A stretch of 64,000 bases of DNA from Candidatus Peregrinibacteria bacterium (GCA_003153355.1 PLYH01000001.1:376955-440954); one strand, 5' to 3'; numbered from the stretch's first letter, positions 33,278 through 42,664 are shown. Made by a program: numbers and translations. Notes: generated by a model from the sequence alone, not told the origin.

Positions 33278-34150
33278 TTACACGCCAAAGGCCGCACGTA
33301 CATAGTCATCAAAAGCCTTGATCAGTTTTTTGGTGATTTTTCCAGGACAACCGCCGTTCGTGCCGGATCGTTCGCCAATTTTTTTACCGTCAACCTGGCA
33401 GACCGGAACAATGCCGCGCGGCGCATTCGTCAAAAAAACCTCATCGGCTTCGTAAAGATCCCTCAGCTGAATATCACCGACCTTCATCTGCAAACCAAGG
33501 CGCCGCGCCACTTTCAGCACCGCATCACGCGTGGTTCCGGCCAAAATATTTTTTCCGGGAGTCATCAAAACACCATTCTTTACCATAAAAACATTCGTCA
33601 CCGTCCCCTCGCGCACCAGCGCACGCTCACCTCCTCGTCCTTTCGCGTCCACAAACAAAGCTTCATAAGCTTTTTTCTTCAGCATAAACTGCTGAGCCAG
33701 AACCATCGGCAAAAGATTCAATGTTTTTGCTTCAGGCAGTAATCTTTCACCTTCAAAACTCACCACCTTCACACCTCGCTTATAAACCGAAGCAGGCTGT
33801 TCAATCAGTTTTTGTACCTGAATACAGATCGTCGGCTTTTTGGCCGGGCCAAAATCAAAACCATTCTCACCGCGCGTCACCGTGACGCGGATACGCGATT
33901 CCTTAAAACCGTTCTTCACAACAGTTCCATTGATCCAGGCTTCAATCTGCTTCAAACTCCACGGCAAACTCAAACCGATCATCCCCGCCGAATTCCGCAG
34001 ACGCTTCAAATGCTCTCCGGATTGCCATACACGGCCTCCATAAGTCCGCAAAGTTTCATAAACGCCGTCCGCATACAAAAAACCATGGTCAAAAGCTGAA
34101 ACCTTGGCCTGTTTCGAATCAAAAAATTTTCCGTTCAAAAAAACAATCAT
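33278..34150 (-). CDS. Class IV aminotransferase, probably aminodeoxychorismate lyase
   Basis: 290 residues, PLP fold-type IV. N-terminal FDHGFLYADGVYETLRTYGG; the PLP lysine is probably in EAKTLNLLPMVLAQQ; phosphate-binding region VREGTVTNVFMVKNG; and GTTRDAVLKVARRLG near the C-terminus. By sequence it could be PabC, a branched-chain aminotransferase or a D-amino-acid transaminase (the KTLNLL segment resembles the latter). Position between pabB and folP favours PabC, releasing p-aminobenzoate from aminodeoxychorismate. The substrate is therefore assigned by context. Confidence 0.78.
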   Translation of the reverse strand: MIVFLNGKFFDSKQAKVSAFDHGFLYADGVYETLRTYGGRVWQSGEHLKRLRNSAGMIGLSLPWSLKQIEAWINGTVVKNGFKESRIRVTVTRGENGFDFGPAKKPTICIQVQKLIEQPASVYKRGVKVVSFEGERLLPEAKTLNLLPMVLAQQFMLKKKAYEALFVDAKGRGGERALVREGTVTNVFMVKNGVLMTPGKNILAGTTRDAVLKVARRLGLQMKVGDIQLRDLYEADEVFLTNAPRGIVPVCQVDGKKIGERSGTNGGCPGKITKKLIKAFDDYVRAAFGV

Positions 34151-34155
34151 ACAAA

Positions 34156-34593
34156 TTAACGATCACCTCTCGGTTTTTTTGGATGCTTAACTGAATGAGG
34201 CCTGAAAGGTTTCGGCATTGTCATGGCGTCTTTTGCAAAAATATTATCAAGAAGATCCAGCATCGGATCACGCGTTTGATCGGTATTTCCTTTAAAAATT
34301 TCATCGAGTTCCTGCTGAGTATAAGGCTTAAAATAACCGACCGTGCCTCCTTCTGGCAGCAATTCACGGTCTCTATCATCATCGTCATCAAGGTCAACAA
34401 GGTCATTAACCCCTTTAATTCTTATCCGCACATCCGATTCCACCAATTTAATACCGCTGACATCAACATTTCGAAAAGCTTCAATGAGGTGATCAGGCAC
34501 TGCCATGACGCCGGACTCTCTTGGAGCCGGAGGAATCGGTGTTAGATCACGGTTATCTTCAGGTAAACGGAATGGAGGTGTTGAACTAGGCAT
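34156..34593 (-). CDS. Unknown Pro-rich/acidic protein in the folate operon (a)
   Basis: 145 residues. N-terminus MPSSTPPFRLPEDNRDLTPI is proline-rich. An Asp run follows near residue 70 (LDDDDDRDREL), and the C-terminus is basic (HPKKPRGDR). No family recognised. Its N-terminus resembles that of the next gene upstream (MPSS..., then a PAP..SG segment), so the two may share an origin. It is co-transcribed with the folate genes (5 bp before the class IV aminotransferase gene). No function can be given. Confidence 0.6.
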   Translation of the reverse strand: MPSSTPPFRLPEDNRDLTPIPPAPRESGVMAVPDHLIEAFRNVDVSGIKLVESDVRIRIKGVNDLVDLDDDDDRDRELLPEGGTVGYFKPYTQQELDEIFKGNTDQTRDPMLDLLDNIFAKDAMTMPKPFRPHSVKHPKKPRGDR

Positions 34594-34608
34594 AAAAATA
34601 AAATCTTT

Positions 34609-35058
34609 TTAACGTATACTCACCGGCTCATCATCATCAAATTTTGGACCGACCAAAACAATCTCTTCCCCTTCATCATGGTACTCATGGGCCGGAACCG
34701 TAGAATGATTCGTGGTCACCTCGCCCTGATCTTCTTCAAGCAAAGCGTCAACAAAAATATTCGCATGTTCAATATCATCCATCGGCACTTGAGGAATTTT
34801 TGCCGGAGCCAAAGCGCCTTCAGCCATTCTTTGAACCTCTGCCGCAACATTTGCGCAGCTTTGTTCATCGGTAACATCCGGATCGTTCGCAGGGTCAGTA
34901 TCTCTTGCAAGTCTAACGTCGCGCACGCCGGTTGTCGGAGTCAGCTCATCAAATGAAACTTCGTTCTCCCCTGAATCAGGCGGCGCGGGAACTGTCGATA
35001 AAGCATCCGATTGAGGCTGAAAATCGCGGGAATTAATGGATGGTGAGCTAGAAGGCAT
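34609..35058 (-). CDS. Unknown Pro-rich/acidic protein in the folate operon (b)
   Basis: 149 residues from ATG at 35058 (an in-frame TTG is two codons upstream). N-terminus MPSSSPSINSRDFQ, then PAPPDSGENEVSF, acidic throughout (DDEPVSIR at the end). No family, signal peptide or membrane helix. It begins 74 bp after pabB and ends 15 bp before its likely paralogue. Confidence 0.6.
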   Translation of the reverse strand: MPSSSPSINSRDFQPQSDALSTVPAPPDSGENEVSFDELTPTTGVRDVRLARDTDPANDPDVTDEQSCANVAAEVQRMAEGALAPAKIPQVPMDDIEHANIFVDALLEEDQGEVTTNHSTVPAHEYHDEGEEIVLVGPKFDDDEPVSIR

Positions 35059-35132
35059 AAACAAAAGTTATCACCAAGCATACTACTGCATCAAAATTAA
35101 AAAGCAATAGACAGATACGTCAATCTGACTGG

Positions 35133-36593
35133 TTATTCCTTGAATTTTATGACATTTTCATGATTTTCCAGGGCCTCCCTCAAAGCCTTCGCTTTAGAAA
35201 AACATTCTTCATATTCTTGCCGCGGATCGGAGTCGATCACAATGCCGCCGCCCGCCTGATACAAAAGCTTATTATTCTGAAGCAGCATGGTGCGGATTAA
35301 AATATTCATAGCCCCATTCCCGTCAAAACCAACATATCCGGCCGAACCCGTATATACCCCCCTTCTGAAATCTTCGAGTTCATCAATAATCTCCATCGTC
35401 CGTTTCTTTGGACATCCGGTAATAGACCCTCCGGGAAACAGTGCCGCAAAAGCATCGAAAAAATCTTTGCTGTGGAGAAGTCTGCCTTCGATCGTTGAAA
35501 CCGTGTGAATAACGCGCGCATATTTTTCAATCGTCCGGTACTCCGACCTAAGGGAGGATGCCGTTTTGAGCGAAAACGGCTCAACCACGCGCACCGAACC
35601 GGGATCACAAACTTTTCCCAGATCGTTCCGTTCCAGATCAACAATCATCGCCAGCTCCGCCGCATCTTTTTCCGAAGCCAAAAGTTTTTCTACATTTTGA
35701 GCATCCTCTTTTTTATTTTTGCCGCGAGGAACCGTGCCCTTGATGGGTTTGGTCACAACTTTTGAACCGGTTTTACTCAACAGAAGTTCCGGCGAAGAAC
35801 TGATGATCTGAAAATCTTCGCAATCAAAAAAGCAGCTGTAAGGAGCCGGATTTACAGCCGCAAGATTTTTATAAACTGACCACGGATCTCGTGAACATTC
35901 AGCGGAAAAACGCTGCGAAAAATTCACCTGATAGGTGTCGCCTTCTTTCAGGTAATCATGAATGATCGATAATTTTTGAACATACTGGTCATACGTAAGC
36001 TGGGCTTCGATGCTGCCGACTGTTCCTGCCTGGACAAAAGCAGGCAAAACCTGAAGATCATCGGCCATCTCTTCCAGCTTGCGCTGCGCTTCAGCATCCG
36101 TGGGAGCAAGAGCAATGCAACAAAGTTCCGATTTCTCATGATCAACGGCAAAAATCTTGTCCGCAAAAAAGAAAACAAAATCAGGAAGTTCCTGATCATC
36201 AAAAACTTTTTGCTGAACACCGCCAAGGCCGGCTCCAAAATCGTAACTGAAGTATCCCGCAGCGCCTCCGCAAAAAGGCACGGGAGATTTTCCGTTGAAA
36301 CGAAAATGCCGCGTCAGTTCACGTAAAACTTCCAAAGGTTCTCCGTCAAAAATTTGAACCGGGCTTTTTTCCCAGTCAAAAAAATCTTTCAATTTCAAAA
36401 GGTGCGTAACACCTTTACTGCTCCACAGTTTCGCAAAAGGATCGTAGCCGATAAAACTGTATCCGCCTTTGACGCCGCCATCAGAACTCTGCAGCAAAAA
36501 TGCCGAACGGTTGCGGACGCGTTCAAACAAAGTGAGCGGATTTTCACCTTCAGCGAGCGGCCTCCGTGAAGAAGCGAGTTTTAAAAATGGCAT
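35133..36593 (-). CDS. pabB: Aminodeoxychorismate synthase component I
   Basis: 486 residues from ATG at 36593; a TTG-initiated frame reaches 36617 but would start inside a GC-rich repeat. Chorismate-binding enzyme. The PIKGT motif (TKPIKGTVPRGKNK) carries the lysine diagnostic of PabB, where TrpE has alanine. Other motifs: ISSSPELLLS, ELAMIVDLERNDLGKVC, FPGGSITGCPKKRTMEII and GGGIVIDSDPRQEYEEC. It converts chorismate to aminodeoxychorismate with ammonia from a PabA amidotransferase; no pabA is in the window. It heads the folate/transketolase operon. Confidence 0.93.
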   Translation of the reverse strand: MPFLKLASSRRPLAEGENPLTLFERVRNRSAFLLQSSDGGVKGGYSFIGYDPFAKLWSSKGVTHLLKLKDFFDWEKSPVQIFDGEPLEVLRELTRHFRFNGKSPVPFCGGAAGYFSYDFGAGLGGVQQKVFDDQELPDFVFFFADKIFAVDHEKSELCCIALAPTDAEAQRKLEEMADDLQVLPAFVQAGTVGSIEAQLTYDQYVQKLSIIHDYLKEGDTYQVNFSQRFSAECSRDPWSVYKNLAAVNPAPYSCFFDCEDFQIISSSPELLLSKTGSKVVTKPIKGTVPRGKNKKEDAQNVEKLLASEKDAAELAMIVDLERNDLGKVCDPGSVRVVEPFSLKTASSLRSEYRTIEKYARVIHTVSTIEGRLLHSKDFFDAFAALFPGGSITGCPKKRTMEIIDELEDFRRGVYTGSAGYVGFDGNGAMNILIRTMLLQNNKLLYQAGGGIVIDSDPRQEYEECFSKAKALREALENHENVIKFKE

Positions 36594-36605
36594 GAGGGAA
36601 ACAAA

Positions 36606-36641
36606 AACCGAGCGCAAGGCGCGAGAGCGAAGGCGTACAAA
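36606..36641. repeat. GC-rich dispersed repeat, copy 2 (short form)
   Basis: AACCGAGCGCAAGGCGCGAG...GGCGTACAAA, located between ndk and pabB, just upstream of the pabB ATG. It shares both ends with the longer copy at 12030-12089. Confidence 0.5.
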
Positions 36642-37130
36642 TCAATTCTTTTCGTCCTCCATATACACATGCTCATATTCCGATTTGCCGTATTCATAGA
36701 TTTCATCCTGTTTGAAGAAGCGCGGAACCTCTTTCATAGCGGTCTCAACGGAATCTGAAGCATGAATAACGTTACAAGCAACGCTCATTGCAAAATCGCC
36801 GCGGATCGAACCTGCATCTGCAGCGCGCGCCTTGGTAATTCCGCACAAAATTCGCACAGCCTGGACAACTTCCAACCCTTCCAGACAAATCGCGACCACC
36901 GGAGAACTCTGCATGAAACTGCTCACACCCGGGAAGAAAGGCTTATCAGCGATATGCGCATAATGTTCACGCAAAACCGCTTCATCCAGACTTATCATTT
37001 TCATGGCGACGACTTTCAAACCTTTGCGTTCAAAACGCATCAGCACTTCTCCGATCAGCCCGCGCTGTACGCCGTCCGGCTTAATCAAAACCAAAGTCTT
37101 CTCACTCACCCCTTTAAAATCCATAGCCAT
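36642..37130 (-). CDS. ndk: Nucleoside diphosphate kinase
   Basis: 162 residues, slightly longer than the usual ~140-150 because of a short C-terminal acidic extension (YEHVYMEDEKN). The phosphorylated histidine is His123 in NVIHASDS. Other signatures: TLVLIKPDGVQRGLIG and DAGSIRGDFA. It balances NTP and dNTP pools by transferring phosphate from ATP. It lies about 57 bp after the M16 peptidase gene. Confidence 0.96.
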   Translation of the reverse strand: MAMDFKGVSEKTLVLIKPDGVQRGLIGEVLMRFERKGLKVVAMKMISLDEAVLREHYAHIADKPFFPGVSSFMQSSPVVAICLEGLEVVQAVRILCGITKARAADAGSIRGDFAMSVACNVIHASDSVETAMKEVPRFFKQDEIYEYGKSEYEHVYMEDEKN

Positions 37131-37187
37131 AAATTTTTTAATTAATGATTAGTACGTCAATCGTCGCGAATATAATACTGATGATTT

Positions 37188-38453
37188 CTAGAATTTCAAC
37201 AGTTTCATGAAGCGTTCCTCGTCTTCGTATGGCCCGATAGCGGCCAATCTCACCTCTTCTTCCTTAAACAGATCCTGCGCGACCCGCTGTAAATCTTTCG
37301 TCGTAATCTTATCAATGGCCTTCATGATCTCCTCAGGCGTCTTCATTTTGTCATATAAAAGTTCATACTTGCCGATCAGATGCGCATACTCTTCGGAATC
37401 TTCCAGGCGCAAAACCATTTTCCCTTTCAAAAACTCCTGGGCTTTTTTCAACTCAGCGGCAGGCACGGGTTCATCCAAAACTTTTTTATACTCTTTCATG
37501 ATGGCCACGATGGCCTTATCAATGCCATCCAAAGAAACGCCTGCATTCGTGGTAAATGTTCCGGTATCGGTATATTCGTCGGTTGTGCAACTAATATAGT
37601 AAGCCAGACCCTGGGCCTCGCGTACCGAAAGAAACATTCTTGAACTCATGTTTCCTCCCAAAACGATGGACAAAAGTTTCGCGGCATAATGATCCTTATG
37701 CTGTTCCGAATATCCCGGAAAACCCAGCATCACATGTGCCTGTTCCGTTTTTTTGTTGCGCAGATACAAACGTTTCCCGCTGCTCATTTTTTCCGCGGCT
37801 GAAAAATCATAAGCTTTTTTAATTTTTTCAAACTCAAAAAGAGCTTCAATCTTTTCAACGACTTCATCATGTTCAACATTTCCTGCGATAGCGATGACCG
37901 TATTTTCAGGAGTGTAAAGTTCGCTGCGGTATTTCAAAAAATCTTTTTGCTGCACGCCCATGATCACCTCTTTGGTACCGACCTGGTCCCATCCAAGAGG
38001 CTGGTCGCCGTAAATTAAACGTTCAAAATCCCAGCCGATCTGATACATTGGCGTGTCCTGATACATGTTGTACTCTTCCATAATGACGCCGCGTTCCTTA
38101 TCGATTTCCGCAGGATCAAATTTAGAATGAATGAGCATATCGGACAAAACATCCAGGGCCAGCCCGATATGTTTATCGGCTACTTTGACATAATATCCCG
38201 CGTACTCTTTCCCCGTAAACGCGTTAAAATCTCCGCCGACTCCGTCAATGGCTTCCGAAACCTCCTTGGTATTCTTATATTTTTTCGCTCCTTTAAAGAA
38301 CATGTGTTCCAAAAAATGCGATATGCCGTTAATCGGTTTTATTTCATAGCGCGACCCCGCGCCGACCAGGATCAATACCGTCACCGATTTGGTGTTGTCG
38401 AGCTCTTTGGTAACTATCCGTAAGCCGTTTTCAAGAGTGGTCTTCCGTGACAT
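37188..38453 (-). CDS. M16 family zinc metallopeptidase
   Basis: 421 residues. The inverted zinc motif HxxEH is at 46-50 (SHFLEHMFFKG), with the downstream glutamate in KERGVIMEEYNMYQD. N-terminal TTLENGLRIVTKELDNTKSV is typical of the mitochondrial-processing-peptidase/PqqL branch. The length fits one M16 pair (active domain plus partner domain: TEQAHVMLGFPGYSEQHKDH, NMSSRMFLSVREAQGLAYYI). No signal peptide, so probably cytosolic peptide degradation. Confidence 0.95.
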   Translation of the reverse strand: MSRKTTLENGLRIVTKELDNTKSVTVLILVGAGSRYEIKPINGISHFLEHMFFKGAKKYKNTKEVSEAIDGVGGDFNAFTGKEYAGYYVKVADKHIGLALDVLSDMLIHSKFDPAEIDKERGVIMEEYNMYQDTPMYQIGWDFERLIYGDQPLGWDQVGTKEVIMGVQQKDFLKYRSELYTPENTVIAIAGNVEHDEVVEKIEALFEFEKIKKAYDFSAAEKMSSGKRLYLRNKKTEQAHVMLGFPGYSEQHKDHYAAKLLSIVLGGNMSSRMFLSVREAQGLAYYISCTTDEYTDTGTFTTNAGVSLDGIDKAIVAIMKEYKKVLDEPVPAAELKKAQEFLKGKMVLRLEDSEEYAHLIGKYELLYDKMKTPEEIMKAIDKITTKDLQRVAQDLFKEEEVRLAAIGPYEDEERFMKLLKF

Positions 38454-38485
38454 TGTCGTAATAATAAGTACTAAAACGCTCGATC

Positions 38486-38494
38486 ATTATACCA
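38486..38494 (-). promoter_or_regulatory. Extended -10 element upstream of the M16 peptidase gene
   Basis: Minus strand TGGTATAAT, 33 bases before the ATG. A TATAAT on the plus strand at 38521-38526 serves the divergent penicillin-binding protein gene. Confidence 0.5.
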
Positions 38495-38549
38495 CGGTGG
38501 CAATTTTACAAAAATCCCTCTATAATAACTTCCCGCAATCATAATTTTT

Positions 38550-40844
38550 ATGGTGAAAAAACGAACAGGAAAGCCCTGGAAACCCATGAACCGTCTTGCG
38601 ATGCTCACCGCCGCGATCATTTTTATGACCGGCGTGATCATTGTCCGTCTGTTTTATCTGCAGGTGTTTCGTTACGACTATTACGAAACTGTGGCTGCCA
38701 AGGAACACTACGGCTACAGCGAACTGCCGGCTCGCCGCGGAGAAATTTTCGTAAAAGATTACGCCTCGGGCGATAACGTGCGCGTGGCCACGGACACGAC
38801 ACTGGATCTTTTGTATGCGGACCCGACGCTCATCGCCGACAAAAAAATGGTGGCCGACCGCATCTCTCCGATGATTTTCGATTTGAACCAGGCCCGCGCC
38901 GACGACCAAAAACGCGTCCTGCTTGAACTTGCCAAAGCCAATACTCCCGAACTCAAGGCACAGGTAAAATCTCTGAGCGACGACGAACTTTTCCAGCAAT
39001 TTTCCGCAAATCTTCTTGATCAGATCAGCCAGGTCAACCGTTCGGAAATCCTTCTGAGCAGCGACCTGACCAAAGACCAGCTCGACCAGATCAGCGGACT
39101 CAAACTCCCCGGTGTTGAAATAAAAGACGGCGACCTCAATGCTTATCCCGCACAAATTGTAGACCGCAACAGCGTTGCCGTTGCGTTAAGCCCATTCTTG
39201 GAACTGCCGCCTTCGGAACTCGAAACCATTCTCAAAGGATTAAACCGCTATGTCATCATCAAACGAAAATTAAGTCCGGACATTTCGGCCCAGATTAAAC
39301 AGCTCATTGAAAACGACAAAAGCAAAAGCTTCAGCGGATTGGGTTTGCAGGAAGAATATTTCCGTTACTATCCGGAAGGTCAGCTTGCCGCGAACGTTCT
39401 GGGATTTGTGACACCGCAGGGAATGGGCCAGTACGGCATCGAAAGCAAATACAACACGCAGCTCCAAGGTAAAAAAGGAGTCTTCCAAACCCAAAAAGAC
39501 AGTGTGGGCCGCCAGATCACCGTCGGTGACGACAACATCATCCAGCCTGCAGTTGACGGTGACGATATCGTGCTGACGATTGACCGTTCCATTCAAATGA
39601 CCGCTGAACAATTACTGGCAAAATACGTTCAGCAAGAAAGAGCTGATGACGGACAGGTCATTATTATGGATCCCAAAACGGGCAACATCATGGCCATGGC
39701 GGATTATCCGAGCTTTGATCCGAACAATTACGGCACCGTCTATGACACCGTACCGATCAACCTCAGCGCCAACGACATTCAAAATCTTATTCCGATCAGC
39801 GGCAACCCGAATGCTTTCTGGTTTTACCGGAATCTCATACAGGAAGACCGCGTTGAAGTATTCAAAGAACAACAAACCGACGGAAGTTTCATCTACACCA
39901 AATATAAAAACGACATCGGCCCGGGCGCATTCCAGAACCTTGCGGTCTCTCAGCCTTACGAACCCGGCTCAGTCTATAAAATCATCACGATGTCCTCTGC
40001 CATCGATGACGGAGACGTAACTCCGAACACAGGCTTTACCGATCCCGGCGTACTCTTCCTCGATAAAAATCCCAACGGCAAACACATCGGTCCCGACGGA
40101 CTAAAATACGACGCTGAAATTAAAAACGTTTCCGCCAAATGCACCGGCTATTCAACCATGACCTGGGTCATTCAAAACTCATGCAACACCGGAATCTCTT
40201 GGGTGGCGCGGAAAATAGGACGCAGCCTTTTCTACAGTTACATGCTCAAATACGGCTTCAATGACCGCACAGGCATTGAGTTCGATGACGAAAGTCCTGG
40301 GAAAATCGTTCATTTTGACCAGTGGACGGACAGTGAATTGGCGAACCATGCCTTCGGCCAGGGTATTCTTGTCACGCCGATCCAGATGGTCACGGCTTTC
40401 GCCGCAATCGCCAATAAAGGAGTACTGATGGAGCCGCACATCGTGGACAGCATTGTCCAGAAAGACGGCAAAATTATCAAAACAGACCCGATGTCCGTGC
40501 AGCGCGTCGTGAGTGAACAGACGGCCTCCACCATGACCGCAATGCTCGTGAACAATGTGGAAAACGGCGACAGTTATGGAAAAATCAAACTCCCCGATCA
40601 TTACATCGGCGCCAAAACAGGAACGGCCCAGACCTATAAAAACGGGATAGCACAAAGCGGTGAAGGTACGACCGTAGTAACGGTCATAGGATTCGCTCCG
40701 ATCAATGACCCCAAGTTTGTGATCCTCGTTAAAATGGACCGTCCAAGGGCATCTCAATGGGCAGATTCAACAGCCGCGCTCGTTTATCACGACATGGCGC
40801 AGTACCTGTTCAACTACTACAGCATCCCGCCGGACAAAAAATAA
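38550..40844 (+). CDS. Penicillin-binding protein 2 / FtsI-type transpeptidase
   Basis: 764 residues. One N-terminal membrane helix (about 15-40) is followed by the class B dimerisation domain and then the transpeptidase domain. Catalytic motifs: SxxK in EPGSVYKI (Ser about 474), SxN in NSCNTGIS (about 544) and KTG in GAKTGTAQ (about 690). It cross-links peptidoglycan. The N-terminal RRGEIFVKDYASG and EEYFRYYPEGQLAANVLGFV are also class B hallmarks. An insertion between the dimerisation and catalytic regions makes it longer than E. coli FtsI. No PASTA domain. No neighbouring division genes, so division versus elongation cannot be decided. Confidence 0.94.
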   Translation: MVKKRTGKPWKPMNRLAMLTAAIIFMTGVIIVRLFYLQVFRYDYYETVAAKEHYGYSELPARRGEIFVKDYASGDNVRVATDTTLDLLYADPTLIADKKMVADRISPMIFDLNQARADDQKRVLLELAKANTPELKAQVKSLSDDELFQQFSANLLDQISQVNRSEILLSSDLTKDQLDQISGLKLPGVEIKDGDLNAYPAQIVDRNSVAVALSPFLELPPSELETILKGLNRYVIIKRKLSPDISAQIKQLIENDKSKSFSGLGLQEEYFRYYPEGQLAANVLGFVTPQGMGQYGIESKYNTQLQGKKGVFQTQKDSVGRQITVGDDNIIQPAVDGDDIVLTIDRSIQMTAEQLLAKYVQQERADDGQVIIMDPKTGNIMAMADYPSFDPNNYGTVYDTVPINLSANDIQNLIPISGNPNAFWFYRNLIQEDRVEVFKEQQTDGSFIYTKYKNDIGPGAFQNLAVSQPYEPGSVYKIITMSSAIDDGDVTPNTGFTDPGVLFLDKNPNGKHIGPDGLKYDAEIKNVSAKCTGYSTMTWVIQNSCNTGISWVARKIGRSLFYSYMLKYGFNDRTGIEFDDESPGKIVHFDQWTDSELANHAFGQGILVTPIQMVTAFAAIANKGVLMEPHIVDSIVQKDGKIIKTDPMSVQRVVSEQTASTMTAMLVNNVENGDSYGKIKLPDHYIGAKTGTAQTYKNGIAQSGEGTTVVTVIGFAPINDPKFVILVKMDRPRASQWADSTAALVYHDMAQYLFNYYSIPPDKK

Positions 40845-40846
40845 AA

Positions 40847-42385
40847 CTAATGGGTCTTGATCGTCGTGCAGGCTTTCACTTTTTGGTCGAGCTGTAAAAG
40901 TTTCGTAATGTCTTCAGCGGTCACCGATAAAAGTTCAGGGTCGCGTTCGTTTTCGGTATAAAGAATCGTATAAAACTCAGGCATCAAGGTAAAAATACCC
41001 TCTTCCAGCGTGATGATTTTTGACTGTTCAATTAGGCATGGCCAGGTCTCGTCGGTACCGTAAAGAATTAAATCCAGACCGGTCGAAGGAACCAGTTCAC
41101 CGTTCGGTCCTCCCATAAATGCCAGCGTAAAATCTCCGCCCATCTCTTTCGTTTGGGAACGGGCACATACTTCAATACTGCGGTAATTGCCTCGATCCGC
41201 CTGCATTTTAATATAAGCGTTCTTCATGAAAGTCAGATAATTCACCTGGCTGAATCCGCCCAGACATTTCAGGCCATAATAAAAAGCCAGCACGATATAA
41301 CACAGCATCATGCTTGGAATAATCTCTTTATCTTCCAGAGCTTTCTGAATAATTTCCGGTTTGAGTTCAATGCTGTATGAACCGTCTTCAGTCACCAGCT
41401 TATTCCCCTGTTTCCACATCTGAACGCGATACTTACCGCCCTTTGGCAAAGCCCAGAACAAATACGTTCCATAATTCTCTTTGCGGTCAAACGCACCCTG
41501 GATTCCTTCAAAATAATTCTCTATAAGCAAATCATAGGCCGGATCAAACAACAGATGGGTAATCGTCGTGTCGGCATAAAAATGATAGTTGATGAGAAGT
41601 TTGGAAACCAAACTTTCCTGTTCCAGATAAATCAGGTTCGGAGCTTCTTCATGATATTTCGGTCCGAAAAATTTCTTCCAGAGATGAAAGTTAGTCTGAG
41701 TGACCTGATCTGAAAAATTTCCCGCAGTCAGAACTTCCGGACGCAGATAAATTTCATCCAGTAAAGCTTCAACCTTTGTACCCTCTTCGGGATGGACATC
41801 ACCCATTTTGACCATTTCCTTTAATGCACCTCGGGCGCGTTCAATATCCTCTTTGGCATACGCACGATAATTGAAGACTGGACACAAACGGTCCTTCGCA
41901 GGAAAAAAAGACAATTTCTGGGTCTGGATTTTTCCTTTGTTAAAAGTGTTGAATAAAAGTCCGCGCGGCCAAGAAGAATTATTCAGAGAGATGCTGCCGC
42001 AGGCAAAAACGATCACATTTTTCAGGACCGGATCGGAATGTTCAAAAAACGGAGCCGCCGTCAGCAGATTGGAATTAATAAAAAACGGATGCGTCACCGG
42101 CCCGTGATGATCCGCGGTCGAAACATAATAATGAGCAGCCAGCTGTTCAGCCGCTTCCTTAGCAACCTGTTTACCCAAAAGCCTTTCCACTTCCGCCGCA
42201 AAAGTTCCGATCATTTCATCCTGACGCTGTTGAATCGGAGGATTTAAATTAACATTGATGTAATCCTGTGCGTACTCATAGAGATTCTTCTTGCCCCGTT
42301 TCTGAATAATCTCACGGAGAACCGGTCGTTTATCGAGAACCTTATCAATAAGTTTTTCAAACTTTTCCCTCAGAGTCATTGACAT
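40847..42385 (-). CDS. Large protein of unknown family
   Basis: 512 residues from ATG at 42385 (MSMTLREKFEKL); ATG at 42379 is also possible, and a longer frame to 42430 lacks support. Mixed alpha/beta, soluble, no signal peptide. Notable segment VSTADHHGPVTHPFFINSNL (about residues 85-105) has a His-rich Asp-His-His...His cluster that could bind metal. Later segments are FACGSISLNNSSWPRG, DTTITHLLFDPAYDLLIENY, and GGDFTLAFMGGPNGELVPST. No family recognised. It is convergent with the penicillin-binding protein gene, with 2 bp between stops. Confidence 0.75.
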   Translation of the reverse strand: MSMTLREKFEKLIDKVLDKRPVLREIIQKRGKKNLYEYAQDYINVNLNPPIQQRQDEMIGTFAAEVERLLGKQVAKEAAEQLAAHYYVSTADHHGPVTHPFFINSNLLTAAPFFEHSDPVLKNVIVFACGSISLNNSSWPRGLLFNTFNKGKIQTQKLSFFPAKDRLCPVFNYRAYAKEDIERARGALKEMVKMGDVHPEEGTKVEALLDEIYLRPEVLTAGNFSDQVTQTNFHLWKKFFGPKYHEEAPNLIYLEQESLVSKLLINYHFYADTTITHLLFDPAYDLLIENYFEGIQGAFDRKENYGTYLFWALPKGGKYRVQMWKQGNKLVTEDGSYSIELKPEIIQKALEDKEIIPSMMLCYIVLAFYYGLKCLGGFSQVNYLTFMKNAYIKMQADRGNYRSIEVCARSQTKEMGGDFTLAFMGGPNGELVPSTGLDLILYGTDETWPCLIEQSKIITLEEGIFTLMPEFYTILYTENERDPELLSVTAEDITKLLQLDQKVKACTTIKTH

Positions 42386-42534
42386 AGAACAAAATATATG
42401 GTTAAGAACCATTTTATCACGTCTATCCAAAATTGCAAGGCACCAAAAAGGGATTTGTGCAGAAAACAGCTAAAATCTAGCCAAAAAAACAAAGAGTTGT
42501 TATAGTACGCAAGCGTAAAATAAGAAAACGACGA

Positions 42535-42608
42535 AGGGCCATAGTACAATGGTCGTACAGAGGTCTCCAAAACCTTTGATGTAGGTTCGATTCCTACTGG
42601 CCCTGCCA
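42535..42608 (+). tRNA. tRNA-Trp (anticodon CCA), CCA encoded
   Basis: Acceptor AGGGCCA/TGGCCCT, D stem GTAC/GTAC, anticodon stem GAGGT/ACCTT with loop CTCCAAA (anticodon CCA), T arm GTAGG-TTCGATT-CCTAC, discriminator G and encoded CCA. All stems pair. It is the 5' boundary of the repeat array that follows. Confidence 0.96.
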
Positions 42609-42617
42609 ACACATTAT

Positions 42618-42640
42618 ATGGCTTATTTAAGCCATTTTTT
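42618..42640 (+). terminator. Intrinsic terminator of tRNA-Trp
   Basis: Perfect 8-bp stem ATGGCTTA/TAAGCCAT with a TT loop and a run of T. The repeats R1-R5 carry degenerate versions of this element. Confidence 0.85.
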
Positions 42641-42656
42641 GAAATATCAATATTAT

Positions 42657-42664
42657 GGTATAAT
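42657..42664 (+). promoter_or_regulatory. Extended -10 element of the DUF488 gene
   Basis: TATGGTATAAT ending at 42664, identical over 11 bases to the -10 of the HAD operon and of the minus-strand gene at 43352-43801. ATG is 46 bases downstream. Confidence 0.5.
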
